A stretch of DNA of 64,000 bases from Erinaceus europaeus (taxonomy: Eukaryota > Chordata > Mammalia > Eulipotyphla > Erinaceidae): positions 65,815,092 through 65,879,091 of the forward strand of contig NC_080180.1 in the NCBI RefSeq assembly GCF_950295315.1, written 5' to 3'. Each line of letters begins with the position of its first letter. Position 1 is the stretch's first letter. Below the pieces are notes generated by a model. That model did not search any database, was not told the origin of the DNA, and was given only the letters and a program-made list of their open reading frames with translations. Below are positions 33,650 through 44,575 of the stretch, in pieces. Made by a program: the position numbers and the translations under genes.

Positions 33650-33975
33650 ATTCATCTTCCTCACATCATCTTGGATGGAGCTTGAAGTTAAGTGAGATAA
33701 GCCAGAAAAAGAAGCATGAATATGGGCTATATCTCACTCATAGACAATAATTGAAAAATAAGAACAAAAAGGAGAAATACACATCAGAACTTGGGTTTGG
33801 TGTGTTGCACCGAAGTAAGGCACTCTGTGGGTCTGGAGAGATTTTCAGGTCCTGATGCATGATGGTGGAGGAGGACAGAGGTGGGGATGGGCTGGAGTGT
33901 TTTACAGAAAACTGAGTACATGTACCAATGACTTTACACATGTACCAATGACTTATTTATCCTTGACTGCAAACC
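33650..33975 (+). mobile_element. LINE-1 3' end fragment
   Basis: gatggagcttgaagttaagt followed by gagataagccagaaaaagaa is the classic end of L1 ORF2/3' UTR. Downstream words ttgcaccgaagtaaggcact and acagaaaactgagtacatgt match the L1-like ends at 35.66 (minus) and 56.49 kb. Confidence 0.7.
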
Positions 33976-33978
33976 ATG

Positions 33979-34019
<41 letters not shown>

Positions 34020-34020
34020 A
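33979..34020. repeat. (ATC)n microsatellite
   Basis: About 14 ATC units at the end of the L1 fragment, likely grown from its tail. Gives rise to spurious poly-His/poly-Ser frames. Confidence 0.95.
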
Positions 34021-35178
34021 TCAACAGGGCCCCTGAGGACACTTTGGCCCTCCACATCTAGAGGTGTGGCCACCAGAAGGTACACGGGTGTTGTCCTAAA
34101 TACCCAGTTTGTAGGCTCTGCTTTTGCAATCCTAGCGAGTAAGTATCAGAGAAATTGAGGAAGCATCGGTTTTGAATTGTCCTTTTGATATAGTTTTTGG
34201 TCTAGTGGTAGTCTAATATGATAGATAACTCTTTATGTTTTATAAAGCATTTTAAAACTTCTGTTCTTTGTGGAAATTCAAATAAACTATTCTTTACTTA
34301 TTTTAAAACATGAAGAAGCTCAAATGAGAAAGCTTATATTCCACGTAGTGTATTTCACTAAAACTTACCTGATCAGCCCCATCATGTTAACGAACTATAG
34401 TTAATTATAAGCTCTATTAAAGCTGCAATTTATTAAAAAAAAGACAATTATAATGATGGAGTGCACACACCATTTTGTTTGATTGACAGCACTGAAGAAG
34501 TTTCATTTGGTAGATTATATTAAAGAAGCGTATCACATACTTTCTTAACTCATAAATTACTTATGTTTCTGGAGAAACCTTGTTTGCATATCTTCTTAGG
34601 CAGTTTCTGAAATTCTGCTCTTCTGAATGTTTAAAGAAAATGCACTCACCCCCGCCTTTGTCTTATAGAGATTATATTGAAGGATAATAAAACACTCCAA
34701 ATTTGAAAGACTTTTTTCATGCAAGTCGATAATTCATATTTTGCTCTGCTGTCTCTCCCACTTGCTGAATGAAAAGACCAGCCTGAAGCAGAGAACATAT
34801 GCATGCACACACACACACACACACACACACGACAATGAAATGAAAAGCATCTGACTAGCAACACTGCTGTGAACTGACAGTACTCTGCTTACAATAAGCG
34901 GGATGACATTTATTTATATACACTCAGTCTGAAATAATGACTATTTTACTGATGATACAATAATGAATTTATTGGGTCACTTTAAAAATATTTTGATAGT
35001 TTATGTCAATGACACAACTTGTGTTACACATAGTCCTGATTAATCTATAAACAAATCTTATTACCTTTTACAATGAGGCAGCCCACCTGTAGTTCTATAG
35101 TGGTATGACTCTATCATAATTTACTTTTTTCTACCAATTTCTACTTCAAGTGGCAGTGAGAAAAATATGGTAATTTTT
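34021..35178. other. Unrecognised AT-rich DNA with a CA repeat
   Basis: No gene or retroposon recognised. A (CA)n microsatellite of about 13 units lies at 34806-34830. Confidence 0.5.
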
Positions 35179-35387
35179 GGTCCAGGTGATGGTGCACCTG
35201 GTTGAGTGCATGTGTTTCGATACACAAGGACCCAGGTTTGAGCGCCTCGTCCTCTCCTACAGGAGGGAAGCTTTGTGAGTGGTGAAACAGTGCTTCGGTG
35301 TCTCTTTGTCTCTCTTCCTCTCTATCTCCTGCTTCTCTCTCAATTTCTGTCTCTATCCTATAAATAAGTAGAGATAATAAAAAAGCA
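35179..35387 (+). mobile_element. tRNA-derived SINE, subtype B
   Basis: tccaggtgatggtgcacctg head, aggacccaggtttgagcgcc (box B), body with gtgagtggtgaaacagtgct, CT-rich run, ataaataagtagagataata tail. Confidence 0.9.
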
Positions 35388-35543
35388 CACTATTTTTCCT
35401 ATTTCATTAATCAAAGTTAATCTGTTCATTTATATGCATGTTTATATATTATTAAAACTATCCTATATGATTTTTTTTTTTACTAAGGTTATAGCTGGTG
35501 CTAGGTGTCTGCACAGAAACTCCAGACTACTCAGCAGTGATCT

Positions 35544-35566
35544 TCCTTTCGTCTTTCTTCCTTTCT

Positions 35567-35606
<40 letters not shown>

Positions 35607-35662
35607 TTTCTTTTCTTTTCTTTTCTTTTCTTTCTTTTTTCTTTCTTTCTCTTTATTTCTTT
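35544..35662. repeat. (CTTT)n/(CTTTT)n microsatellite
   Basis: About 115 bp of CTTT units grading into CTTTT, at the tail of the adjacent minus-strand L1 end. A short decayed SINE long-form tail lies to its left (35477-35530). Confidence 0.93.
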
Positions 35663-35663
35663 A

Positions 35664-35850
35664 TTGGAGAATTAATCTTTTACATTTGTCAGTAAACAGA
35701 GTAGTTTGTACATGCATAACATTTCCCAGTTTTCCATACACCAATACCCCCCCACTAGGTCCTATGTTATCCTCTTTGGACCTATATTCTCCCCCCTCAC
35801 CCACCCCAGAACCTTTCACTTTGGTGCAACAGAGAATGAATTACAGGGAG
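35664..35850 (-). mobile_element. LINE-1 3' UTR end
   Basis: Minus-strand match to the 56.49-56.69 kb element: caccaaagtgaaaggttctg, ggtccaaagaggataac, aggacctagtgggg, ggaaaactgg.aa.tgttatgcatgt, ending in ccaataaag. Also partly shared with 33.65 kb. Confidence 0.75.
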
Positions 35851-36008
35851 AGTTAAGCTAGGAGAGAGAAAGAGAGAAAGAGAGATACCTGAAGCACTGC
35901 TTCAGAGCTTGTGAAGTTTGTCCCCTGCAGGTGGGGACCAGAATGCTTAAACCCAGGTCCTTGCTCATGGTAGCATGTGTGTTCTCCTAGGAATGCCACT
36001 ACCCAGCT
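35851..36008 (-). mobile_element. tRNA-derived SINE, subtype B, 3'-shortened
   Basis: GA-rich stretch, gaagcactgcttcagagctt, cccctgcaggtggggaccag, aacccaggtccttgctcatg, ending ggaatgccactacccagctc. Confidence 0.85.
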
Positions 36009-37284
36009 CAGATTGAGTATCTACTAAGTTGTTTAATAATAACCATGCAAATGCAGCTGTTTTCTTGGTGACTGCTCAAGTATTTAAACAATAAGTGTAA
36101 CACTGTCTCTGTATATCTTTATATCTGCCTCTCTGTCAATGGGCCTAGAAGCTGGCCTACACAGGCTGGCCTAAAGCAAATACTTCCAAACCTTCTTGGT
36201 TTCCAAAACCCTTAGTCAAGATGGTGCTTAGGACAGAAATGTATTTACTAATCCCATTTATCAATATTTAGGACCAAATGGCTTGATAAGCATTTATGTT
36301 TCCTCAGTTGTATGGTCTACTAAGCTCTGTGAATCTCCTCCAGTCTTACAGGGAAACTGGGCACCGCCATCCACATTCCTCGTCCTACACTGGCCTCATG
36401 TGATGCTTGGTTCCATCTCCATCACTAACATAAAATCATCTTTGCCCAAGTAAAGCACCATTTCAAGGGTGGCAAATAGCCTATGAAACTGTGAGTCATT
36501 TGGCCTGAATCCAGGCAGCACCATCAAATATCAAATGGAGCTTGGCAAAGCCCTCCCAAACACCTGTGACCTTTCTGTGCTGCCCTGAGCTTTCTATTAC
36601 ATTCATGCTTGTTCTGCTTTAGCCAGTGCTCAGATCTCTATGTTTGTACAACATATTAGTGAGAATGATGCTTCATTCCCATCTCTTTGATCTAATGATT
36701 CCTTAATACATTTTTTGAGCCATCCCTCCACACTGCAAGACTTCTCACTCCCACCATTCCATAGAGAGATAGAGGACACAGTGCAGAACTAATTAGTGCA
36801 GACCTAGGTGTTTGAAACTCGAATGTCTTTAAAAATCTGACTTTTCTTATTCGATCTTTCAAATCCACGGCTCCTCCAAGAACAGTATGAGACCTCATGC
36901 ACTAGATGAATTGTGACAGAAATGACATACTAAGTCAAGCCCACACTTAAAGATTGTTCAATTTCTTGCTAAAATTTTCAGGTGAAGCTGCCAGTTTCCT
37001 CAACACTAGACCAAGGTGAAGTCCTTCACAGACAGGACTGACAAGTCCCACTGTCATCCTCCTGTCTGAGAACACAGCGGAACAGAGACAGCTGTTTCTT
37101 CATTTGTTAACAAATTAAAAGTGTGACAGAAGGTCTTAATTTAGAGATACATGAGAGGATCTTATGGTGTGAGAATGGGTTTCTGAAACACTTATGTAGC
37201 AGTCACTACAGGTGGGGTGGTGGCTGTTTAAGAGGCTGCAGATGATGATGTTACTAACAGCTTCTGTTGTACTTGATTGATTGA
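36009..37284. other. Unrecognised non-coding DNA
   Basis: About 1.3 kb without a recognised repeat or gene. Confidence 0.45.
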
Positions 37285-37330
37285 TTGATTTTTGCCTCCA
37301 GGGTTATTGCTGGGGCTTGGTGCCTGCACT
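37285..37330 (-). mobile_element. 3' piece of a long-form SINE split by LINE copy 3
   Basis: tttttgcctccagggttatt ...ggcttggtgcctgcac is the complement of the long-form SINE 3' module. Its other part resumes at 38717. Confidence 0.88.
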
Positions 37331-38716
37331 TCTTCTTCTAGCGTTTGCCCTTCTTCCGTAGCCAGTCAACAGCGTCAGGTTGAGCCTGATGTCAAGTTTC
37401 GAGACCTCCTTTGAATCTGGAGAGGTGGCAGTCGTTGACTATGTGGGTCATAGTCTGTCTGCAGCCGCAGGGGCAATTCGGGTCGTCTCTGGCTCCCCGG
37501 CAATGGAACATAGCGGCGCACCGGCCATGGCCTGTTCGATAGCGATTGAGGAGGGCCCGATCATAACGTGCTAGGTCAAAGCCGGGTTGACGCTCACAGG
37601 GGTCTGTGATGAGGTGTTGGTTCTTTACCTCAGCTGACTGCCAACTCTGTTTCCAAGAGTCTGGAACAGCGAAGTTCAGTGTAGGCGTAGGGGACCAGAT
37701 TGGGTGACGAGACGTCAAGCATTGGACAGGGTGGGTGAAGATCTCCGCGTATATTAGCAGGTCCGGTCGAGCGTAGACGTGGGAAATGAACTTAGATGAT
37801 GCGGCATCCCGACGAATATCTGGCGGGGCGATGTTGCTAAGAACTGGCAGCCATGGAACTGGGGTGGAACGGATGGTTCCAGAAATGATCCTCATGGAGG
37901 AATATAATTTGGAATCGACCAAGTGGACATGGGGGCTACGGAACCATCCTGGGGCACAGTATTCTGCAGTGGAATAGCATAATGCCAGAGAGGATGATCG
38001 CAGTGTGGAAGCGCTCGCACCCATGAGGAGCTGGCCAGTCTTGCAATGATGTGATTCCTCGCGCCCACCTTTGCTGCAGTTTTTATGAGATGTCTGTGAA
38101 ATGACAGAGTGTGATCGAGAGTAACGCCAAGATAGACTGGCTGGGCTTCATGCCGGATTCTAGTATCGCCAAGCTGCACACTAAGCTCACGCGAGGCCGA
38201 GGCATGGTGTAGATGGAAAACAGATGATACCGTTTTTGCAGTGCTAGGGATTAGTCGCCATTTTTTACAGTAATCAGATATCAGAGACATGTCTTTCGTG
38301 AGTGTTTCCTCGAGGATGTCGAACTTGGATGCCTGAGTTGCACAGCAGATGTCATTGGCGTAGATGAACTTCCTTGAAGAAGTTTCTGGGAGGTCATTGA
38401 TGTAAATATTAAATAGCATAGGAGCCAGAACAGAGCCCTGGGGGAGGCCACTTGAGAAAAGTCTCCATCTGCTAGACTTGTCACCCAGATGCACCCGGAA
38501 TCTTCTGATTTGGAGAAGAAACGATATAGTTTTGGCCACCCATGGAGGCAGGCATCTTGAGATCTTGACTAGGAGACCACGGTGCCAGACCGTGTCATAG
38601 GCTGCTGTGAGATCAACAAAGACAGCACCCGTCTTTAAATTCTTCTGGAATCCATTTTCAGTGTAAGTTGAGGACCAGGGATTGTTCGCAGGTAGATCTT
38701 CCTGGGTGGAAACCAG
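37331..38716 (-). mobile_element. Jockey/CR1-like LINE, copy 3 (longest, nested in a SINE)
   Basis: The longest copy, about 1.39 kb, read right to left. Order: AGFHPGRSTCEQ (RT N-terminal motif) at about 38715-38680; GAVFVDLTAAYDTVWH (motif A with catalytic Asp) near 38630-38580; [13 protein letters not shown] (motif B) near 38460-38420; FIYANDIC (motif C) near 38370; then the thumb and the CPCGCRQTMTHIVNDC segment near 37470-37420. Defects: YADD is changed to YAND, removing a catalytic aspartate; a frameshift near 38660; and a one-base loss in the tgggg run near 38025. It ends in a (GAA)n tail (ttcttcttct on the plus strand). Inserted in a same-strand ERI SINE with agtgca on both sides as apparent target duplication. 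Confidence 0.9.
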
Positions 38717-38962
38717 CTTGCACTAAGAATCTGCAGCACCTGGTGGCCATTTTATCCATATGTTGAATAGGACAGAGAGAAATGGAGAGAGGAGGGGAAG
38801 ACAGAGGGAGAGAGAAAGACAGACACCTGCAGACCTGCTTCACTGCCTATGAAGTGACTCCTCTGCAGGTGGGGAGCCTGGGGCTCGAACCAGGATCCTT
38901 ATGCCGGTCCTTGCTCTTGGTGCCATGTGTGCTTAACCCACTGCATGATTGCCCACTTCCAG
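38717..38962 (-). mobile_element. 5' part of the ERI-type SINE split by LINE copy 3
   Basis: From caagctt/gcactaagaatctgcagc (the 3' module edge) through aggacagagagaaatggaga, the body and box B to the head cttaacccactgcatgattg. Together with 37285-37330 it makes one long-form SINE. Confidence 0.9.
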
Positions 38963-38992
38963 CAATAGAAATTTTTTAAAGAATTTGTTTTC

Positions 38993-39180
38993 AGGGCTGG
39001 GTGTTGCTACACCTGACACACTTGCACAAGGCCCCAGTCCCCACCTGCAGAGGGAAAGCTTTGTGAGTGGTGAAGCAGCATTATAGGTGTCTTTCTGTCT
39101 CTCGCCCTCTCTGTCACTCTCTTCCCTTTTTTCTGGCTATCTCTATCCAACAGATAAATAAAGTTAAAAAACAAACAAAC
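38993..39180 (+). mobile_element. tRNA-derived SINE, subtype B, with head deletion
   Basis: gggctgggtgttgctacacc head, a shortened tRNA-like part, then ccccacctgcagagggaaag body, CT-rich stretch and A-rich tail. Confidence 0.85.
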
Positions 39181-39397
39181 AAACAAAAAGGATCTGTTTT
39201 CCAATGGGAGGCACATACATGAAGATGAAGGAAAGAAAGTCCCTAGTATTTTACAGGCATATTGGCCGTGGAAGCACCGTGAGTGGGTCCTCCCCCTCGC
39301 ATACCATTGCCATGGCTCAAGGCAACATCTGCACAGGGAAATGGGACAGTGCACAGCAAGGTGCTCAAGGGGACTGACAATGATGCCGGCGCTCACG

Positions 39398-39607
39398 TGG
39401 AGAGGATCCGGACAGGGCTAAGTCACTGACCCTCCTTCACCAGCTCTTAGGGATCCTGTGACTCAGAAAGGAGGACTCGGGGAGTACTCTGGTATGAACA
39501 CTCATTTATTTGGAGATAGGTACAGGTTTATATAGAGAGTTAAACAAAGAACATTTTTCACATATGTCAGAAATTACAGGTTTCTTAAAGGTCAGCTTGC
39601 CCCTACA
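39398..39607 (-). mobile_element. Candidate LTR
   Basis: On the minus strand it begins TGTAGGGGCAAG, has a TATA-like tatataaacctgt, then AATAAA in ccaaataaatgagtgttcat, and ends ...CTCTCCA, so it has LTR order and TG...CA ends over about 210 bp. No target duplication is visible and no second copy is in the window. Confidence 0.45.
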
Positions 39608-40676
39608 GTAGGGGCCTGGGATGACAAGAATAGATGAGATACATAAAGGTCAAAACGATTATTCTCCATGATGCAAGCGAGTTAATTATCCAAAGGCATT
39701 TGAGAGAAGCAGAGGGGTTAAACCAGTAAGGTGAGGGAGAGAAGAAGGAAAACAAAGCTTGAGGTAAATCACAGATATCAAAGGCAGAAGGAAATAATAT
39801 TTGGCGGTTTTTCACTGTCGGGTGTTGGGGGTGTATGATAGAGTGTGCTCTCCTTTATGATCAAAAGGTGAAGTGGATGTGTGAGCTTTGAGTGACTGTC
39901 ATGAACTTTGAGTGAACCGTCAAGCAGGCAGCCATGTGGCCTGCTGCTAGCAGGGGAACTAAGTGAGAGAGGCCTGTAGGCTTTCTGTGAGCTTGAGAGA
40001 CTGACAAGGAGAAACTGAGTCTGGGAGACTTTTCCCTCTTGGCTCATCTCTTTAAGGAGAGAGGCTAACAAGTGCGGTGTCTTTCCAGACCTCCATCCAG
40101 GGATGGGAGAGCTCCCTTAAGCTCTGCCAAGCTTTCACATAGCCCCACACAACATCCCTGTGGCCATGCATCCAACAAGTCGAGAAGGAGACCTGTTGCA
40201 CCCAGTGCAAACTACTTCCGGTGTTCAGGGTGAGATGATGACGGACAGGCCAGGCCAACATCAGGCAGCACAGACTCGACCACCCAGCCCAGAGCCCTGG
40301 CTGAACACAGAGCTGCAAATCTCCCAGAACCCTTTCCCTGCCCCACTGTTGGCCTGGCTCCTGGAGGGAATTTCCTTGGGCAGATTTTAGCTCAATTTTA
40401 ATTTTACAAATTCCATGGAAGACAGCATAAATGTTACAACTGCTTTGTGTTCATTGAGAATAATACCAGGCAAAAATAGTTATAGTCAAAGATAATCATC
40501 ATAGTCAGTCTCTTCTCTTTTGACATGTAGGAGGCTAGGAAACATGCCAAGATGAAATTTGAAAAGATTTAAAAAAATAGAGAGAGTAGGCTTCACACTA
40601 TTATGTTGACTCACACACATAATCCCAGAAAGTTACTGACAGAAACATATAGATACACATTTAGATTGACATAAAT
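39608..40676. other. Unrecognised DNA, possibly ERV-internal
   Basis: GC-richer than the flanks. On the minus strand it lies upstream of the candidate LTR and could be internal retroviral sequence, but I see no gag, pol or env motif in the short frames (39778-40071 and 40052-40318, minus). Confidence 0.35.
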
Positions 40677-40973
40677 GGAACCAAGTGGTAGTGCACTGGG
40701 TTAAACTCACATAGTGAGAAGCACAAGGATTGGTGCAAAGATCCGGGTTCAAACCCTCTGCCTCCCCACCTGCAGAAGGGTCATTTCACAAGCAGTGAAG
40801 CAGGTCTGCAGGTATCTATCTTTCTCTCCTCCTCTCTGTCTTCCCCTCTCTCAATTTCTCTCTGTCCTATCAAACAACAACAATAACAGTCACAACTATG
40901 GGAAAAAAAGATGGCCTCCAGGAGCAGTGGATTTGTAGTGCAGGCACCAAGCCCCACTGATAACCCTGGAGGC

Positions 40974-41018
<45 letters not shown>
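40677..41018 (+). mobile_element. ERI-type SINE, long form, with TA-expanded tail
   Basis: accaagtggtagtgcactgg head, box B ggttcaaaccc, body, CT-rich stretch, then the 3' module (ggcctccaggagcagtggat ... ataaccctggagg) and an (AT)n tail at 40979-41018. Confidence 0.92.
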
Positions 41019-41020
<2 letters not shown>

Positions 41021-41229
41021 AGGCCTTTAAATAGTAAATTAAGGAATTATTAAAATATCATTCAATTGTGCTTAGACAGAAAATGTCACATGACTTCATT
41101 GCCAAGGAGTGTTTGGCTTACTGACTTCTCATTCCCTCAGTCACTGTGGCTCTATCTTATTCCAAAACTCCTGTAAAGAAGCTACTTTTTAGCAGGGATT
41201 CTGTGGACCTGTAAAAACTAAATGACCTG

Positions 41230-41487
41230 TGTTGCTGAGGACTTATTCTGATGCAGTCTCCGCCCCCAGGTTTTTCTATGCCCCGCTAAATCCTAGAGTG
41301 CCCCCTTTCAACCAATCCTGGCCCTACACGTCACCCCTGGTTGTCGCCCAATAAAAAGCCCCCTCACCCCTCCCTTCTCTCTCTCTGGGCTCTCGGCTCT
41401 CCCTCTCTGAGATCTGTGTACCCCTTTGCTCTGGACGTCCGCTCTCTTCTCCGCGGTGCAGCCCGACACCAGACCACCTCAACAACA
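41230..41487 (+). mobile_element. Solo LTR with 6-bp target duplication
   Basis: 258 bp with inverted ends TGTTG...CAACA and a perfect flanking 6-bp duplication gacctg (41224-41229 and 41488-41493). It contains ccaataaaaagcccc (TATA/poly(A)-like) near 41348 and a CT-rich downstream part. With no internal region and clean duplications it is a solo LTR formed by LTR-LTR recombination. A 6-bp duplication is usual for class II (ERVK/betaretrovirus-like) elements. Confidence 0.8.
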
Positions 41488-41587
41488 GACCTGGCTAGGA
41501 AGAAAACTCTAGCAGTTGAACACAGGACTTGCAAGCATGTTGGGCCCAAAATAAATGCATATGCTTTCCCCACATTTGGGAGTTTCC

Positions 41588-42185
41588 CTCTGCCCTGACC
41601 CAGCTTTCTAGTCCTATTCCCAACTCTGACACCATCTCCCCAGACAAGACTCTTAGCCCTCCTGCATGTTAGCTGTTGGGCTCAGGTAAAAATTACTAAA
41701 GTCATGGACCCCTTGGAATAGACCTAAAACAGATTTCCTAGCTTCTTCCTACATAAAGACCCTAAATCTCACCTGCTCTATTCTTAACTTTAGTTTCCTG
41801 ATTCTTAAACAGTTTTTTCTGCTTTACATCTTAATGCTTTTCAGCCACCAAGTTGCAGATGCTACCATGATGACATTCCCTGGGCAGACGATCTCACCAA
41901 TATGTCCTGGAACCTCCCCTCTCCAGAGCCCTGCCCCACTAGGGGAAGATAGAGACAGGCTGGGGTATGGACCCACCTGTCAATGCCCAGGTCCAGCAGA
42001 GAAGCAATGACAGAGGTCAGAACTCCCACCTTCTGCACCTCATAAAGATCTTTGTTCCATACTCTCAGAGGGATAAAGAGCAGGGGAACTTCCAGTGTGA
42101 TACATGGGGTGGTGGGGATTGTATGGAATTGTACTCCTCTTATCCCACAATCTTGTCAATCATTATTAAATCACTAATAATAACG
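41588..42185 (+). mobile_element. 5'-truncated LINE 3' end, CCCCTCTTATCC family (long copy)
   Basis: Aligns with 32.76 kb in its 5' part and with 51.59 kb from aaatctcacctgctctattc onward. Contains agagccctgccccactaggg, gaagcaatgacagag, gattgtatggaattgtactc and ctcttatcccacaatcttgt, and ends attattaaatcactaataat. Confidence 0.68.
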
Positions 42186-44199
42186 TTGGGCTAAATAAAG
42201 AAATACTTAATAAAAAATTAATAAATAATCAAAGTCAAGTAAGAACATTTCTCTGTCTTAAAACCCATGGCGATGTTGGCACTGTGCCCTGGCCTTAGCA
42301 GCATGAGGAGCAGAAGTGAGTGTGGTCAGAAGCTCTGACCCACACCTGTTCACTAGGCTGCAGCAAGTCCTCCTGGAGCTGATCAGGCTGGAACAAAGTG
42401 TGCATCCTTTGGGGAAATACCTCTCCTTGCTGTTGATGGAGAGAAGGTGCTTTATTGCAGAAGAAAACAACACCAATGCAGCTCTCCTTGGCATTAGTGT
42501 GTCTTTTGGGATTCAAGAGAGTTGAGTGGTACTAAGATTTTAGGTTTCCCAGCTTGGGAATAATTCTAGAAAGCAAAAGACAAATAAATGAAAACTCCAG
42601 AAAAATAACAAGAATTCAGAAGGTCTGATCAATGAACGTGAAAGCTATACCAGCTTCTCCGGAGGAGAGCTGACAAACTGATAGTAAGATAGAAAATGAG
42701 TTTTGGGGAAGGTTCTACTGCCTTGACGGCCCTCAAAACCTGACCCTTGTGACTAGTTTCCAGAGTAGTATGAAAACTGTATCTTCCCATGTCCCAGTCA
42801 CATATATTTATGTAAAATAAGTAAATCATAATTAAAAGACATTAAAGAAAAAAAATCATGTTAAGTCTAAACTATAGCCAAGTAGGAAACAGGATATACG
42901 CAGAGTCCCAAATGGGGAACTTTTATGAGAACATTGAGAAACATATGGAAGTTTTATTTTTCCACAGTCTGAAATGAAAAAATCCAATCATCTTGTAACC
43001 AGAGACTGCTAGGAAGTCAGACCATAGATCATATTTGTAATTGTACTCCGAAATAGATCTGCAAGTTTGATCTCATGCCCTTAGAGAAAATAACTAAACT
43101 AAACTAGAATTACAGTTTTCAAGATATAGAGGAGTTAACCCTGTTCTTCTTCATTTGAAAAATATATTGCTAATTAGTGGTCTTGCAGGATATCTCTAGC
43201 TAATTGTTTTATTCGCGAAGACAAATGAGCAGAATTTCAAGCTCCTCAAATACTCTTTCTCCCTACCTAATATGAATCACTCCTCTTCTGAAATCCATAA
43301 ACTCCCTCTCCTTCGTGGCTGTTATCTTTAAGTCCTGCTCACAATGTGAGAGTTGATTTAGCCTTTCTTTTGATATTTAATACTGAGATGCTTCCTGATG
43401 TCTCCTCACATGTGCACAGTCTTCACATGCAAACATTCGGTCCTGAATTTCAACATATCGCTAATGAGAGGACTGAACTGTTTCATCATCGTATCTCTTT
43501 AATCTTGTTCAATAACATTTTCACCCTTCCTAACAGCACTCCTCTTTCTCTGGGCTGCTTCAAAACTCAAATTAGAAAGAGAAAACTTTGATGTCAGCTT
43601 TCCTTTGACAGGAAATCACCGAGCAGGCTTCTCTCTGACTGCATCTCTCTGCTGGCTGGTGGAAACACCCTTTCATTTACATTATATTGTGACGTGACCT
43701 AGGTGAGTTTTGTAGCCAGGAGACCAGCCAAAAGAGGGTATTGATCTTTTATTCAATCCCAGCTCTGCATATGTTATTTTATTAATAGTGTTTTGTAGTC
43801 CTGCTGTGACTGTTTGATGCCTTTCCATTGTCTCTCTTGCTCTGTTGGTTTTCTGCATTCTTTGCCTGCGATTTGTTTCAAGGGTTTCCTTGTGGTTGGT
43901 GAGACCAGGTGCCTGGGGATGTTGGTCTAATAGAAAGAGCTTGTGGATCTCTTGTTTCCTTTGCCTTAATCCTACCCTAGAGATGAACAAGGTCACCCTG
44001 TGTGTGGCTGCTGGCTCTGTTATCTTCTCGCTATTACTTCTCTGTATGTGCATACGGCTCAGCAGGCTGGCACAGAGGATGCCCCCAGCACTTAGTCTTT
44101 CCATGGGGCTCCCTTGAATCAGTTTCCTCCAAAAGCCAAGGTTTAGTCACCATGTAGACGGACCTAGTTTGAAGATCTCGCTAGTTTTTTCTTTCTTTT
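42186..44199. other. Unrecognised non-coding DNA
   Basis: About 2 kb without recognised repeats. It includes an open minus-strand frame of 140 codons (43682-44104), the longest in the window that I cannot assign to a repeat, and a 69-codon plus frame (42316-42525). Neither shows a family motif. The longer frame is rich in basic and polar residues. Confidence 0.35.
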
Positions 44200-44415
44200 T
44201 AATGTTTTTAAAATATATTATTTATTTATTGGATAGAGACAGAGAGAATTGAAGAGGGCAGAGGGAAGTAGAGAGGGATAGAAACAGAGAAATATTTGCA
44301 GCACTGCTTCACTTGTGAAGATTTCCCCCTGCAGGTGGGGACCAGGGACTTGAACCTGGGTCTTTATGCACTGTGATGTGAACACTTAACCAGATACGCC
44401 ACTGCCTGGTCCCAT
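44200..44415 (-). mobile_element. tRNA-derived SINE, subtype B
   Basis: tatttattggatagagacag, GA-rich body, ccccctgcaggtggggacca, cttgaacctgggtctttatg (box B), and aaccagatacgccactgcct. Confidence 0.92.
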
Positions 44416-44432
44416 CATACCATTTTATTTAT

Positions 44433-44575
44433 CTTTTATTTTTTTTATTTTTCACCAGAGCACTGCTCATCTCTGGCTTATGGTGGTACAGAGGCTTGAA
44501 CCCGGGACCTTAGATCCTCAGGCATGAGAGTCTCTTTACATAACCTTCATGCTATCCCTATCTCCTGCTCCATAC
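44433..44575 (-). mobile_element. SINE subtype C
   Basis: ttttcaccagagcactgctc, tctggcttatggtggtacag, gcttgaacccgggacctt (box B), ctcaggcatgagagtctctt, taaccttcatgctatcccta. One of the best-preserved copies of this family. Confidence 0.85.

Noticed and set aside
33976..34158. Poly-histidine/poly-serine frames
   Set aside because: Produced by the (ATC)n microsatellite.
37380..37977. Plus-strand frames antisense to LINE copy 3 (repeated at 53495 and, reversed, at 4656 and 31106)
   Set aside because: Shadow frames opposite the reverse-transcriptase coding strand.
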